DNA from: Macrotrachela quadricornifera | Lineage: Eukaryota > Rotifera > Eurotatoria > Philodinida > Philodinidae | Direction of reading: 5' to 3' | Assembly: GCA_022393335.1 (NCBI GenBank) | Contig: JAJEKB010021013.1 | Location: 1,144,048-1,208,047 of the forward strand | DNA: 64,000 nt | In this document: positions 48,001-60,994 of the stretch, in pieces | Position numbering within the stretch: position 1 is the first letter of the stretch | How the letters are laid out: the number at the start of each line of letters is the position of its first letter | Notes under the pieces: generated by a model | What the model was told of the DNA's origin: nothing | The model's input: the letters and a program-made list of their open reading frames with translations, nothing else | Database searches by the model: none | Program-made: the position numbers and the translations under genes

Positions 48001-49160
48001 CAATATTATTTATTTCTATGATTATTATTATATAAAGAAAATTTATATAAGATTTATCTGTTATCATACGGTACGATTATTCTTGTGAGAGTACATTTTA
48101 TAACAAATTGTTCTTTGAATACTAATTTTTTATTCTGAATTTATTTTATATTAAATGCAATTGTTGAGTAAATACATAATTGAAAAAGATTTTATTGAAT
48201 ATACTAAAACTCAAGTTTTAACATATCTATAAGCAATTTTGAGATGATCGAAAAGGAAAAATTATTCATAATGATTAAGTTAATAAGTTAAAATTATTTC
48301 AAATATTGATTTTAACATTTAATATGCATTTTTGTCTATTATACATGTGTGAGAGTGTGCATAGGATTTTCGAATGATTATTTAACAAGGAAATTATTAT
48401 CAAAACTATCATTTATATATAATTTGATACTCATCAGGATAAGTCAAAACCAAATTTAATCCTTCTTTTATCTTGAATTACAAATAATAAGTGTTTCTTT
48501 TTGTGTATTCAAAAAGTTCATAGACTATAGAATCAATCAGTGTGGCCGTTTAATCGATAACTCTTCACAATTACATTTAATTAAGCTTCATTAAATTGAA
48601 AAATATCATTGCAAATAAACACAATATGGATCTATTTAATTGCATAAGTCACATACGACATGTTAGATCTAATGGCAAATTTTATTGATTCATTTGTAGG
48701 ATGGTAATGAAATAAAATGACATGTCGTATCTAATACGATGATTTTTCAAAATCAAAGTTGATTTTCGAATTTTAATCACAATCGTTGTTTATTTTCTGC
48801 TTTTTAGAAAATAAATCTTCTTAGAAATCAAGAATTTTTCGAATTTAATTACTTTAGTTTATTGAAGATCGATTTTTCAAAAAAATAGAATTTGAAAAAA
48901 ATTTACAGTGTAGCAGAGGTAAAGTCAACTGAAGAGATCGGAATCGAACTTGGCATGCCGAATTCATCTTCAACGTATTAAAAGACAAAAAAAAGAAATA
49001 CATCATTTTTTTTAAATGCGCATTGTGAGAAAAAAATCACTTTTTCTTAATATAGTGACGTAAAATGCGTATTGCAGTGAAAATGAAGGATGATCACGTC
49101 ACTCGTTCTATCCAGTAGAAATATTTTTTCTTTCTTTATAATAGCATTATACAAAATTAG
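45072..49160. other. Gene-poor stretch of about 4 kb, no gene called
   Basis: Very A+T-rich. Frames at 45370-45672, 46003-46251 and 47641-47826 have no motif. A short minus-strand segment around 47105-47165 is bounded by TTATGTTAG and GTAAAT and could be a lone exon, but it has no partner. Confidence 0.4.
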
Positions 49161-49370
49161 ACACGTATGCAAACAATGGTGAGCACTCTTTCGCTGCGTG
49201 GATAAGAAGGTAATTTCTTGCACAATACTATGTGAGCATACGTATAAGGAAAAAAATGCACATACTGCAGCATAGAATAATGATGACTCTCTCGCTTTAT
49301 AAATAAAAAGGTACTCTCTTACGCAATACTATATGATTATACGTATAAAAAAAAATACTCGTTGCACTGT
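49161..49370 (+). repeat. 101-bp duplicated upstream region
   Basis: ACTCTxTCGCT (49185 and 49286), CAATACTAT (49223 and 49324) and ATACGTATAA (49238 and 49339) recur at exactly 101 bases. They sit 100-300 bp upstream of the TATA box of the small peptide ORF, so they may be duplicated regulatory sites; this is inference. Confidence 0.6.
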
Positions 49371-49471
49371 AGAAGAAAAATTAACGTCTATTTCTCCTGT
49401 TACTCAAAATAAACATATGTGCGTCAGCACTTCTTCGCATCAAAATATTTCCTTACTGAAGAATCGTTGTG

Positions 49472-49480
49472 TATATAAAG
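49472..49480 (+). promoter_or_regulatory. TATA box of the small secreted-peptide ORF
   Basis: TATATAAAG lies 84 bases before the ATG at 49564, leaving room for a 5' UTR of about 55-60 bases. The match to a canonical TATA box is good, but in A+T-rich DNA the chance expectation is high. Confidence 0.45.
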
Positions 49481-49563
49481 TCGAAGCATATCAATGGGAT
49501 TAAACCAAACGCAAATAAATATATTTATATTATTCAATCTACAACGTGCTACGGCTCGATAAA

Positions 49564-49680
49564 ATGTTTAAAATGAACCAGTTATTTGGCATTATTATCG
49601 TGGGGGTATTGGTATCAACTTATATACCCAAGACTTCGGCAGCAAATGCCACTCAAGATCTCCATCACTTTTGCAACTAG
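49564..49680 (+). CDS. 38-residue secreted-type peptide ORF at the head of the repeat array
   Basis: The frame runs from ATG at 49564 to TAG at 49680. It begins MFKMNQLFGIIIVGVLVSTY, a typical signal peptide (short basic start, hydrophobic core), then IPKTSA with a likely cleavage after Ala26 or Ala27. That leaves a mature peptide of about 12 residues (NATQDLHHFCN with or without a leading Ala) with one Cys and a possible N-glycosylation site. A TATA box lies 84 bp upstream. The tandem array begins directly after the stop. A second ATG (codon 4) could also serve. The ORF is very short, so a chance frame or a first exon of a spliced gene remain possible. I do not recognise the peptide. Confidence 0.45.
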   Translation: MFKMNQLFGIIIVGVLVSTYIPKTSAANATQDLHHFCN

Positions 49681-52600
49681 AGAATTGGTAGAATCTTTTG
49701 TTTCTACTTTACGATATATTTCGATAGACTATTTGTTCTACAAAGTCATTTTTCATGTATTCAGAAAACCTATGGATATCTCGATCTGTCTGATACTAGA
49801 TGAACCGAATATCTGAATACATTTTAGTACTTCTTTATCATTTTTTATATGCAGTTTTAGATGCCACTAATTTTGTCATTCTTACTACCGATGAGGAAAA
49901 TACTTGAATTAAGTATTAATACCTTCAATCATTTATTTTTTATGTATTTCATTTAATTCGACTAGTTTCAACTCTTTTCTCGAATTGAACAAAATATTTG
50001 AATATAGTCTGGTGTAACGTTTTCATCGGTGATAAGTTTAATAATCATTTTAGAATTAAATGTTCTCTTTTTTTAATGGAAAATATATCTGAATAGGACC
50101 ATTTCTGAAATCATTTTTTGTGCATGCGCATTCACTAAGAATAAAATTACCTGTGTCTTTTCTTAAAACATACTAAATACATGAAGGTATTTGTATTAGA
50201 ATGATTCACTTGACACGCACCAAGAAAATATACCATCGACAAGGTTGGTCAATGATATTGTAAAATACTAGAATAGAAAGTTTGTTCGAACTATTTCTCT
50301 GATATGTCTTTATCAATAATGTGATCGATCTCTTACTCTTCGTTTTGACTGGGAGAGAATTTTTGAATAGTTTCATGGTATGAAGGATACACCTATGACG
50401 AGTCTTTAATTTTGCAGTCGAATCTACATCCATGTTTCGAATTCAGCGAAATCTTTGAATAGTTTCATGATACGAATAATCCACCTATGATGAGTGATAA
50501 TCTCACGGTCGAATCTACATTTATGTTTTTACCTTAGGGAAATCTTTGAATAGTTTCATGATTCGAATGATTCATCTATGATAAGTGCTTAATCTTGCGA
50601 TCGAATCAACATCTATGGTTTGAACTCAGCAAAATTTTTGAATAGTTCCATGGTACAGATATTGCATTTGTGATGAGTGGCTAATCTTACGGTTAAATCT
50701 ATAACTATGTTTCAAATTCATCACGATATTTTAATAGTTTCATAATAACAATATGCATTTGTGATGAGTGACTAAGCTACGGTCGAGTCAACATCTATGT
50801 TTCGAACTCAACGTTATATTTCAATAGCTTCATAATACTAATATACATTTATCAAGAATGATTAATCTTGTAGTCGAATCAGCATCTATATTTCGAATTC
50901 AACGCGATATTTCGATAGCTTTACGTTATTAATATGCATTTATTATAAGTGACTAATCTCGTAGTCGAATCAACATCTATGTTTCGAATTCAGCGAAATC
51001 TTTGAATAGTTTCAGGGTAGGAATGATGTATTTATGATGAGTAGCTAATGTTGAGAAGAATCTACATCTATGTTTTGGAAATCAATACGATATTTCAATA
51101 GATTTGTAATATCAATATGCATTTGTCATGATTGATTATTTTTCCCGAACAAATCGATACCTATATTTCTAACTCAGCAAAACATCGGAATAGTTAGCTA
51201 ACATTCCTATGGACTGTTCATTTTTCTTACATTCAATATGAGTGTTTTTAAATTTAGATCTTTTATATGACAAGAGGAAGGTATTCTTATACCAATATTG
51301 TTTATCTTATTCACTTTTAGGTAATTTTTGATTGTAAAATTGATTGAAAAATATTTTTATTCGAAGTGAAGAACATATTTGAATTAGTATTTTGTTAGCA
51401 TTCTTCTATTTTCATGTGTCTGTTGTTCGTTACATTAATTGTAAAGTTTAGTGTCAGTTTTGATTAAACATTTGGATGCAACTTTGCTGTGAACAATTCA
51501 TTGGTTTTGTATTCGTTGATCTTGTAATTAAGTTTAAATATTTGTTTTGATTTCAACAAGTTATTTTAATAGTCTGTTAATAGGAATTGTTCATTTATTG
51601 TCTGTATGTCGATATTGTGATGAAATCGAATATTCTTCTTTAAAGTCAACTGAATATTCAAAAAAACTCAAATATAAATTATTCTCTTTTTATATTTTCA
51701 AACATTGTGTAAAAGATTCGTTTTTTTTGTAAAAAATCTGTTCCAAATATCTGAGAGTGTTATTACTATGCATAAATCATTAACTATCTGTTTCTTGTTG
51801 AAATCATAGTCTGAAAATATTTTTTTTAGTTAAGCAGATTGATTGAACAGAACCATTGTTTGAACTTTACATTTGTCGTGTTTTATTCAATTGTGTCATT
51901 GCATGCATATGTTTGTTTCATATTAACAAATATAGTTGAACAGATTCTTGGTATACGCTGTTCATTTGCTGTATCTCGAACTATTCTTCAATCGAGAACT
52001 GTATTTGTTGACATTCAGTTGAATAATTGGATAGATTCTTAATATGAAATATTCATTTGTTGTGTCATGGTCTTTTCTTCAATTGAGAAGTGCGTTTATT
52101 GATATTCGATGAAATAAATGGACAAACCCTTCTTATAAACTATTTATTTATCATGCGTCTATTCTTCATTAAATCGAAGAAAGTCTTTGGTAGAATTCAA
52201 AAATGTAGTTAAACAGTACTTTAATATGAACTATTTATTTGGTATGCCTCAATCTACTCCTCATTCGAGAGAAATTTTTGCTATAATTCAGAAGCATACT
52301 TGATTAGAATCTTCGTATAAATTATTCATCTGTCCTGATTCTATCTAATCTATAATTAAAAAAAGATCTTTGTTGAAAATCAGTGAAATGACTGAATAAC
52401 CTCTTCGTATAAACTATTCATTTGTCATGCCTTGATCTACTTCTCCTATGAGAAAAGTCTTTACTGTGATTCAGAAGCATAGTTGATTAGAATCTTGGTA
52501 TAAGTTATTCATCTATTCTGTCTCGATATAATCTATAATTGAAAAATGTCTTTGTTGAAAATCAGTGAAACGGCTGAATAGCTTCTTGTTGTGGGCTGTT

Positions 52601-53607
52601 CATTTGGCATACTTCGATACACTCCTCATTCGAGAAAACGCTTTACTGTAATTCAGAATCATAGTTAGCTAGAATTTTGGTATGAGTTATTCATCTGTCC
52701 TGTTTCGACCTAATCTATAATTGAAAAAGGTCTTTGTTGAAATTCAGTAACGTGATTGAATAGCTCCTTGTTGTGGACTGTTCATTTGGTATGTGTCTGT
52801 CAATCGCTTCCTTGAAAATATACGTTGATGCTAGTTCAGCAAGATATTGAATATAAGATTTGTTTCTACTATTCACTTGTTATGTATTTATTGGTCTTGT
52901 ACTCAAGTTCATATGGTTGTGTCTAATGTAAAGAAATGTTCGAACTCTTGTCAGGATCTATGCGTTAGTGGCGTTGTCTTTAATTTGCTATTGAATGTTA
53001 CTATTATTACTTCGCAGACAGAGCAATATCTGTATAGATTCTTAGGTTACTAAATCCTTTTGTGATCTATTCATTGCTTATATGATTAAACTTACATATT
53101 CGTTTCGAAGTCAGCAAAATATGTAAATAAGTTTAAATCATTATTAATTCATTTGGTCTATTTTACATCATTTGATCGCATCTTTTCTTTACATTCCAAA
53201 GTATATTCGAATAAACGTCTCTCTCAAGGTATTCAATCTCCATGGATTGATGATTTATGACTAGTTCGATGTTTCTGTTACAGAGAAGCGGAGTATCTAA
53301 ATACCTACTGCTCTGTACTCATCAGTTGTTATGTATCGATTTTGATGTCACTAGGTGGTAATCATTGCTTCTAATCAAGGAAAGTATTGAGATGAAACCC
53401 TCATATGACTTATTCTTCTGACATGTCTGCCAGATTCACAAGATACATACCATATCTGTTGAGTACCGAACTTACAATTTTCGAATGAAATTTTGATCTC
53501 ATTCAGTCATTTTTCGTACATTCGTCTTAAATCGATCAAGTCAACATATTTGCTCCGAAATCAATAGAGCCGTTGAATGTAGTGTTGGTCTGTGCTTTTC
53601 ATCAGTC

Positions 53608-56280
53608 ATAGGATCAATATTACTCTTGAGAGTTTAATGTTCTGCTTCTTCAGCAACAACAATATATGGACAAAGTCATGCATAAAACCATTCTTTGTAC
53701 ATTCATCCACCAATCATAACACTAACTGCGTATACTTGTGGAATCGAGCGAAATATTCGAAGACGTCTTCCTTATACTGATTCCCTTGACATGTAGACAG
53801 TGGAATATGTCATCAATACGGTGATTGAGAATCCTGTGTAATATTGGAATAGAGAGTTTGTTCGAAATAATTGTTTACTATGTCACCATCAACAATGCCA
53901 TCCATATGAATGGATGTTTAAGATGTAGCGAGATATTGAAATAGATTAGTAATATAAATAATTCATTTGTCATCAGTTCGTTAATCTGGTAACTGTATCT
54001 GGATGTTCGTTTGGTCTCGGTTCAATAATCAAACAGGTTTTTGGTTTAGATAAGTCTTTTCTAATGTAGTCATCGGTCAATAGAAAAAGATATGTATTTT
54101 CATTTCGAATGTAGCAAAACATACGCATATTTGCTTGATTTAAGTACGAAGTGTTCATTTTCCAAATTATCAGTATATGTGTCTCTAGATTCAGATGTTT
54201 TGTATGATCTAAGCAAGATATTTTAATACTCATATTGTCTGTCTTATTCAGTTACAAGCAATCTTCGACTGTACAATTGATTGTAAGGGTTTTTTCTCTC
54301 AAGTGAACGACATATTTGAGTGATTCTTTCTTTATTGTTATTCAGTTTTCGTATGTTCTTCGATCGTGATAGTAGTTATAAATGGTAGTGTCAATCTCAG
54401 TTGAGTATTCAGATGTAAAATTAATAGGAATAATGTGTTGGCGATGTATTCATGGATGTTGTGATTAAATTTGAGTCTTTGTTTGTAGTTGAAGGAGGTA
54501 CGTAAATAGACAGTTGGTAGGATCTGTTTTTTTTTCGCGTATCCATCAATCATGTAAATGATTCAGTTTCTTACAAGAAGCTACTATAAAGTAGTTGAGA
54601 AAGGATGTCGTATGCACAATCCATTAGTCATGTGTTTATTGTTGCAATGACTGCTTTGAAATTTGTGTTTATTACAGAAGATATATTGAATAAGACATTT
54701 GTTTGAAGTAGTCATTTGCATTATCTTTGTGTATGATGAAACTAATTGCATGGGTTTGTTCTAAAGTGATCAGAAAAGTTGAATACATTCTTCGTATAAA
54801 CTATTCATTTATCATACATTCGTCCATTATTCAAACGAAAGTAGTGTTTGTTATAATTGAATAGTATCGTGGAATATTTTCCTGTTATAAATTGTACATT
54901 TATTGTACATTCACTTATCATCATCTAATCAAAAACACTCCTTTTTAGAATTGAGAAAGCAGTTGAATAAGTTTTTGTTATGGCTTATTCCTTTGTTATA
55001 CTGCGTCCATCATCCAAACGAGAACTATATTCGTTAAAATTGAACAGTATAGTGGAATAGCTTCTTAATATGAACTATTCATTTATTGTACATTCACTCA
55101 TCATCTAATCGGAAACAGTCCTTCTTCGAATTGAGAAGAACAGTTGAATACGTTTCTGGTCCGAATTATTCCTTCGTGATGCGTGCGTCCATGGTTTAAA
55201 CGAGAAGTGTGTTCATTAAACTAGAATAGTATAGCGGAATGGTATCTTAATATAGGCTATACACTTATTGTATATTCACACATCATCCAATCGAAAACGG
55301 TTCTTGTTAGAAGGGATGGATAAAGTTGAATAAGCTTTTCGTATGAATTATTCTTTTGTCGTATGTATCTATCATTCAAATGAAAATAGCCTTTGTGAAG
55401 GTTCCGCCGAATAGTGAAACAGATTCATGTTAGAAACTAGCTATTTATCATGCATTTATAGGCCATCTAGTGGAAAATATACTTTGTTTCGAGTTCTTTA
55501 AATTGCTGAAGAGAACTTTTGTTTGAAGTGTTTATTAGTAATTGGTTTAATAATCACATATTCCAACTTGTATCTCCGTCACGAAATCTACGAAGTATTT
55601 GTAAGGCTTGCTATAACTAATTCTTTTATAACGTTCTTTATGATAAGTTGTTATATTTTATTCTTATTGCTTCACTAACACACCAATATTCGAATAGATC
55701 ATTCTTATATATATTTCTCATATGATATAGTTCTTCATTGTCTGCTCAAACACATATTCTAATGTCCAACTCAAGAAAATACTTGAATAAGTTCTTCCTA
55801 TGAACACTTCTTATGCTGTGTTTCTTCTACTCATACAATGTCATCCAATCTTTTCCTAGAGTTTCGCACCTTTTTTGAATAGTCTTCAAATTCAACAATT
55901 CGTTTTCTATGAATTTATACATCACATAACTCACTTAATGCATCCGTCACAAATGAGTGAAATATTTACATAGATTCCCTTAATTACTTGTCGTTTGATC
56001 CACATACTTTGAACACAACTAATCTCTAAGAATAACTATTATTACTCGAAGAAAGTATTCGAATGAAACTCTAATACGATCTATTCATTTGATATGTCTG
56101 CCAGATTCACAAGACACACATCATATCTATCGACTGCCGAACCTACAATTTTTTATTACAGTTTTAATTTCATGTAGTCATTTCTCGTGCATTCATCTTA
56201 AATCGATCAAGTCAATATATTTGCTCCGAAACAGAAAGAGAGTATTTGAATGAAGTATTGGTGTGAGATGTTCATTAGTC
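53608..56280 (+). repeat. Higher-order block 1 (2673 bp)
   Basis: Anchored on ATAGGATCAATATTA at 53608 and its next occurrence at 56281. The length fits 29 monomers of 92.2. It includes CTTCTTCAGCAACAACAATA just after the anchor. Confidence 0.75.
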
Positions 56281-58590
56281 ATAGGATCAATATTACTCTT
56301 AAGAGTTCAATGTTCTGCTTCTTCGTTAACAACAATATCTGAACAGAGTCATGAACAAAGTCATTCTCTGTACATGTACCCATCGTTCATAACTCTGTCT
56401 AAGTGGTTTTTTGGGAATTGAGTGAGATATTTGAAGATGTCCATCTTGCAGTGATTCACTTGATATGTGGACAGTGAAATATGACATCGATATGATGATT
56501 GAGATTCGTGCGTAATACTGGGATAGAGAGTTTGTTCCAGATATTTGTTTACTATTTTTCCATCAACAATGTCATCGATATTAGCACTTATTTGAGATGT
56601 GAGTAAATATTGAAATAGATTGGTACTATGAATGATTCATTTGTCATCAGTTTATTGGCTTGGTAATTTAGTCTAGATGTTTGTCTGGACTCGATATAAC
56701 ACTCGAACGGGTTCTTGCTTTAGATAAGTCTTTTCTGATGTAGTCATCAGTTGACAGAAAAAGATATTTATCTTTATTTTTAACGCAACAAAACATCTGC
56801 ATAGTTGCTTGACAGATATATCAAATATTCATTTTCCATATCATCAGTATATGTGTCTCTAGATTCGCATGCTTTGAATGATCTGAGCAAGATATTTCAA
56901 TATTCATATTGTCTGTCATGTTCAGTTTCAAGCAATTTTCGATTGTATGATTGATTGTAAAGTTTTTCTTTTCAAGTGAGCAACATATTTGAGTGATTCT
57001 TTCTTTAATGTAATTCCGTTTTCGTATGTTCTTCGATCGTGATAGTAGTTATAAATGGTAGTGTCAATCTCAGTTGAGTATTCAGATGCAAAATTAGTAG
57101 GAATAATATGTTGGCAATGTATTCATGGATGTTGTGATTAAATTTGAGTCTATGTTTGGGGTTCAATAAGGTATGTAAATAGACAGTTGGTGTGGAATAT
57201 TTACTTCTCGAATGTACGTCAAAGTTGTAACTGAACGTGATATAGTTCTTCGATGTGAACAAAGTATTTGAACACTTTTTTAGGATTTGTTCTTTTTTTG
57301 TATCTTTATCAATTATATAAATGATTCAGTTTCTTACAAAAACCTAGTCTAAAGTAGTTGAGGAAGGTTGTCGTATGCACAATCCATTCATTGTGTGTTT
57401 ATTATTGTGATAATTGCTCTGAAATTTATGTTTATTACAGGAAATATATTGAATAAGACATTTGTTAGAAGCAGTCATTTGCATCATCTTTGTGTATAAT
57501 GAAACTAATCGCATGGGTTTATTCTGAAGTGATTAGAGAAGTTGAACAGATTCTTGTTATAAACGATTCATTTAAAATGTGTTCATTCATTATTGTAACG
57601 AAAGTGATGATTGCTAAAACTGAACAGTATCGTGGAATGATTTATTGGTGGTACGGATTATTCTTGTGTTATGCGTACGTCCATCACTCCAACGAAGACA
57701 GTCTCTGTGAATATTCAGCCGAATATTTGAACCGATTCATGTTAGGAACTACCTTTTTATCATGCATCTATAGGCCATCTAGTCAAAAGTATACTCTGCT
57801 TCGAGTTCGTTAAATTACTGAAAAGAACATTTGTTTGAGTGTTCACTAGTAGTTCATTTAACGATCATATATTCCAAATCGTATCTCGGTTGGGAATTCT
57901 ACGAAGTATTTGTAACGCTTGCTACAATCCATTCTTCTCTAACGTTTTTTATGATAAGCTGCTACATTTATCTTTGTTACTTCTCAGATACATCAATACT
58001 CAAATAGTTCCTTGCTATAAGTATTTCACATATAATATAGTTCTTCATCATCTAATCATACTGACATTCTCATGTCCAACTCAAGATAATAATTAAATAA
58101 GTTCTTGCTATAAACACTTCTTGTACTGTGTTTCTTCGACTCATACAATGTCATCCGATCTTTTTTTTTCATTTCACACCATTTTTGAATAGTCTTCAAA
58201 TCCACTAACTCATTTTCTATGAGTTTATACATCACATAACTCACTTAATGTATCTGTCACAGATGAGTGAAATATTTACATAGACTCTGCTGCTAACCTA
58301 TCATTTGATATATATACTTTGAACACAACTAATCTTTGAGAATAACTACTATCACTCGAACAAAGTATTCAAATGAAACTTTAATATGATCTTTCCATAT
58401 GATTTGTCTGTCATATTCATAAGATATACATTATATCTGTTGAATATAGAACTTACAATTTTTGATTAGAGTTTTAATTTCATTTAGTCATTTCTCTTGC
58501 ATTTCTCTTAAAATGATCAAGTCAACATATTTGCTCCGAAACAGAAAGAGAGTATTTGAATGAAGTAATGGTGTGGGATGTTCATCTGCC
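56281..58590 (+). repeat. Higher-order block 2 (2310 bp)
   Basis: Anchor to anchor 2310 bp, fitting 25 monomers of 92.4. The order of monomer types follows block 1, for example the TAGACAGTTGGTxxxxxxxx stretch (57181 against 54508). Confidence 0.75.
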
Positions 58591-60994
58591 ATAGGATCAA
58601 TATTACTCCTAACAATTCATTGTTCTACTTTTTCAGCAACATCAATATGTGGACAAAGTCGTGCATAAAACCATTATTTGTACATGCAACCACCATTCGT
58701 AGCACTATTTATGTGTATTTTTTGTGGAATCCATCGAGATATTTGAAGATATCTTCGTCATAATGATTCATTTGACATGTAGACAATGGAATATGTCATT
58801 GATGGGATGATTGAGAATTCTTTGTAATATTAGAATAGAGATATTGTCCGAAGTATTTATTTCCTGTGTCTGCATCAAAAATCTCGCCCATGTGAATGGT
58901 TATCTAAGGTGCAGCGAGATATTGAAATAGATTGGTAATATGAATGATTCATTTATGATCAGTTCGTTGATCCCATGATTGAATGTAGATATTTGTTTGG
59001 TCTCAGTAGTATATTGGAATGGATTCTTAATCTAGATAAATCTTTTCTGATGTAGTCATTGATCGATTGAAAAGATATGCATCTCTATTTCGAATGTCGC
59101 TAAACACCTGCACAGTTACGTGACGTAGATATGTAATATTCGCCTAACGTTCATTCAGCATGCGTATTGTTGTTTTAGGTGTTTTTTCATAATGTGAACA
59201 AGATATATGAATACTCATATTGTCTGTCATATTTGGTTTCAAACTATCTCCGATTGTATGATTGATTGTAAGGGTTTTCTATTCAAGTGAGCAACATATT
59301 TGAGTGATTCTTTGCTTATTGTTATTCAGTTTTCGTGTGTTCTTCGATTGTCACAGTAATTGTAAATGGTAATGTCAATTACAGTTGAATATTTAGATGA
59401 AAAATTAGTAGAATTAATGTGTTGGCGATGTATTCATGGATGTTGTGATTAAATTTGATTCTATGTTTGTAATTGAAGAAGGTATGTAAATAGACAGTTG
59501 GTAGGATCTGTTTTTTTTTCGCGTATTCATCAATCATGTAAATGATTCAGCTTCTTACAAGAAGCTACTATAAAATAGTTGAGGAAGGTCGTCATATGCA
59601 CATTTCATTGATTATATGTTTATTGTTGAAATAACTATCTTGAAAGTTATCTTTGCTGAAAGGCATATATTGAATAAGATATTTGTTTGAAGTAGACATT
59701 TATGTCATGTTGGAATGTGATGGGACCAATTGCATGTGTTTATTCTAAAGTGATCAGAAAATCTGAATAAATTCATAGTATGAACTTTCCATTTGTCATA
59801 TGGCTCTTCATTATTGAACCAATAAAGGTCTGTGTTGGTATATGATGAAATACTGGAATTAATCGTTTCTAGAAACCATTCAGTAGTTATGCAACCGCCT
59901 ATTAGACAATCAAAAGTATTCTTTATAAAGGTTGAATAAAGTACCTGAATAGTTTCTTTCTGTGAATTATTCATTTTTCCTGTATCTGTATATCAATCAT
60001 TAGAAAAAAGTCTTTGTTGATGTTCGATAAAATAGTTGCATAGATTAATAATATGAAACGTTCATTTGTCGTGCGTCTCTCCATGGTTGAATCAAAGTGT
60101 GGCTTTTCTCGACATGCAGGAAATTAACTGAACACATTCTTGTTATGAACTAGTCATTTATCATGCATCTGAGTATCGTTCACTTGAAAATATACTTCCC
60201 TTCAAGTATAGTAAAGCATTGAATACAGTGTTTGTTTGCATTATCCATCTGTAATGGGTCTATCCTGAAAATGTTCAACTTCATATCTGCACTGAGTATT
60301 CAACAAAGTATTTGAACACTTTTCCGCCCCTATTCATCTGTGACATTTTCTTTGATATGTTAGTCTATCTTAACTCTTATTACTCCAGAGACATATCAAT
60401 ACTTAAATAGGTCCTTGCTATAAGTATTTCTCATGTGATATAGTTCTTCATCATCTAATCATACTGACATCCTCATGTCCAACTCAAGAGAGTAATTAAA
60501 TAAGTTTGTGACATAAACAGTTCTTATGCTGTGTTTCTTCGACTCATACAATATCATCCAAATCTTTTCTTTAGATTTTATACATTTTCTGAATAGTCTT
60601 CAAATCTGACAATTCATTTTCTATGAATTCATACATTACATGATTCACTTAATGTATCTATCACAAATGAGTGAAATATTTACATAGATTATCTTACTTA
60701 CTTATCATTTGATGCATATACTTTGAACACATCTCATCTCTAACAATAACTACTATCACTCGAAGAAAATATTGGAATGAAATTCTCCTACAATCTATTC
60801 ATCTGACACGTCTGCTATATTCAAAAGACATACATCATATCTATTGAGTGTAGTACTCACAATTTTTGATAAGGGTCTTAATTACATTTAGTCATTTTTC
60901 GTGCATTCATCTTAAATCGATCAGGTCAACATATTTGCTCTGAAAAAGAGAGAGAATATTTGAATGAAGTATTGGTGTGAGATGTTCATCAGCC
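58591..60994 (+). repeat. Higher-order block 3 (2404 bp)
   Basis: Anchor to anchor 2404 bp, fitting 26 monomers. The first 150 bases are nearly identical to block 4 (CATCAATATGTGGACAAAGT, CGTGCATAAAACCATTATTT, CATGCAACCACCATTCGTAG). Confidence 0.75.

Noticed and set aside
48935..48965. T-arm-like string (inverse of AAGTTCGATTCCGATCT), possible tRNA
   Set aside because: No matching acceptor, D or anticodon arms within 75 bases. The same holds for the string near 20232.
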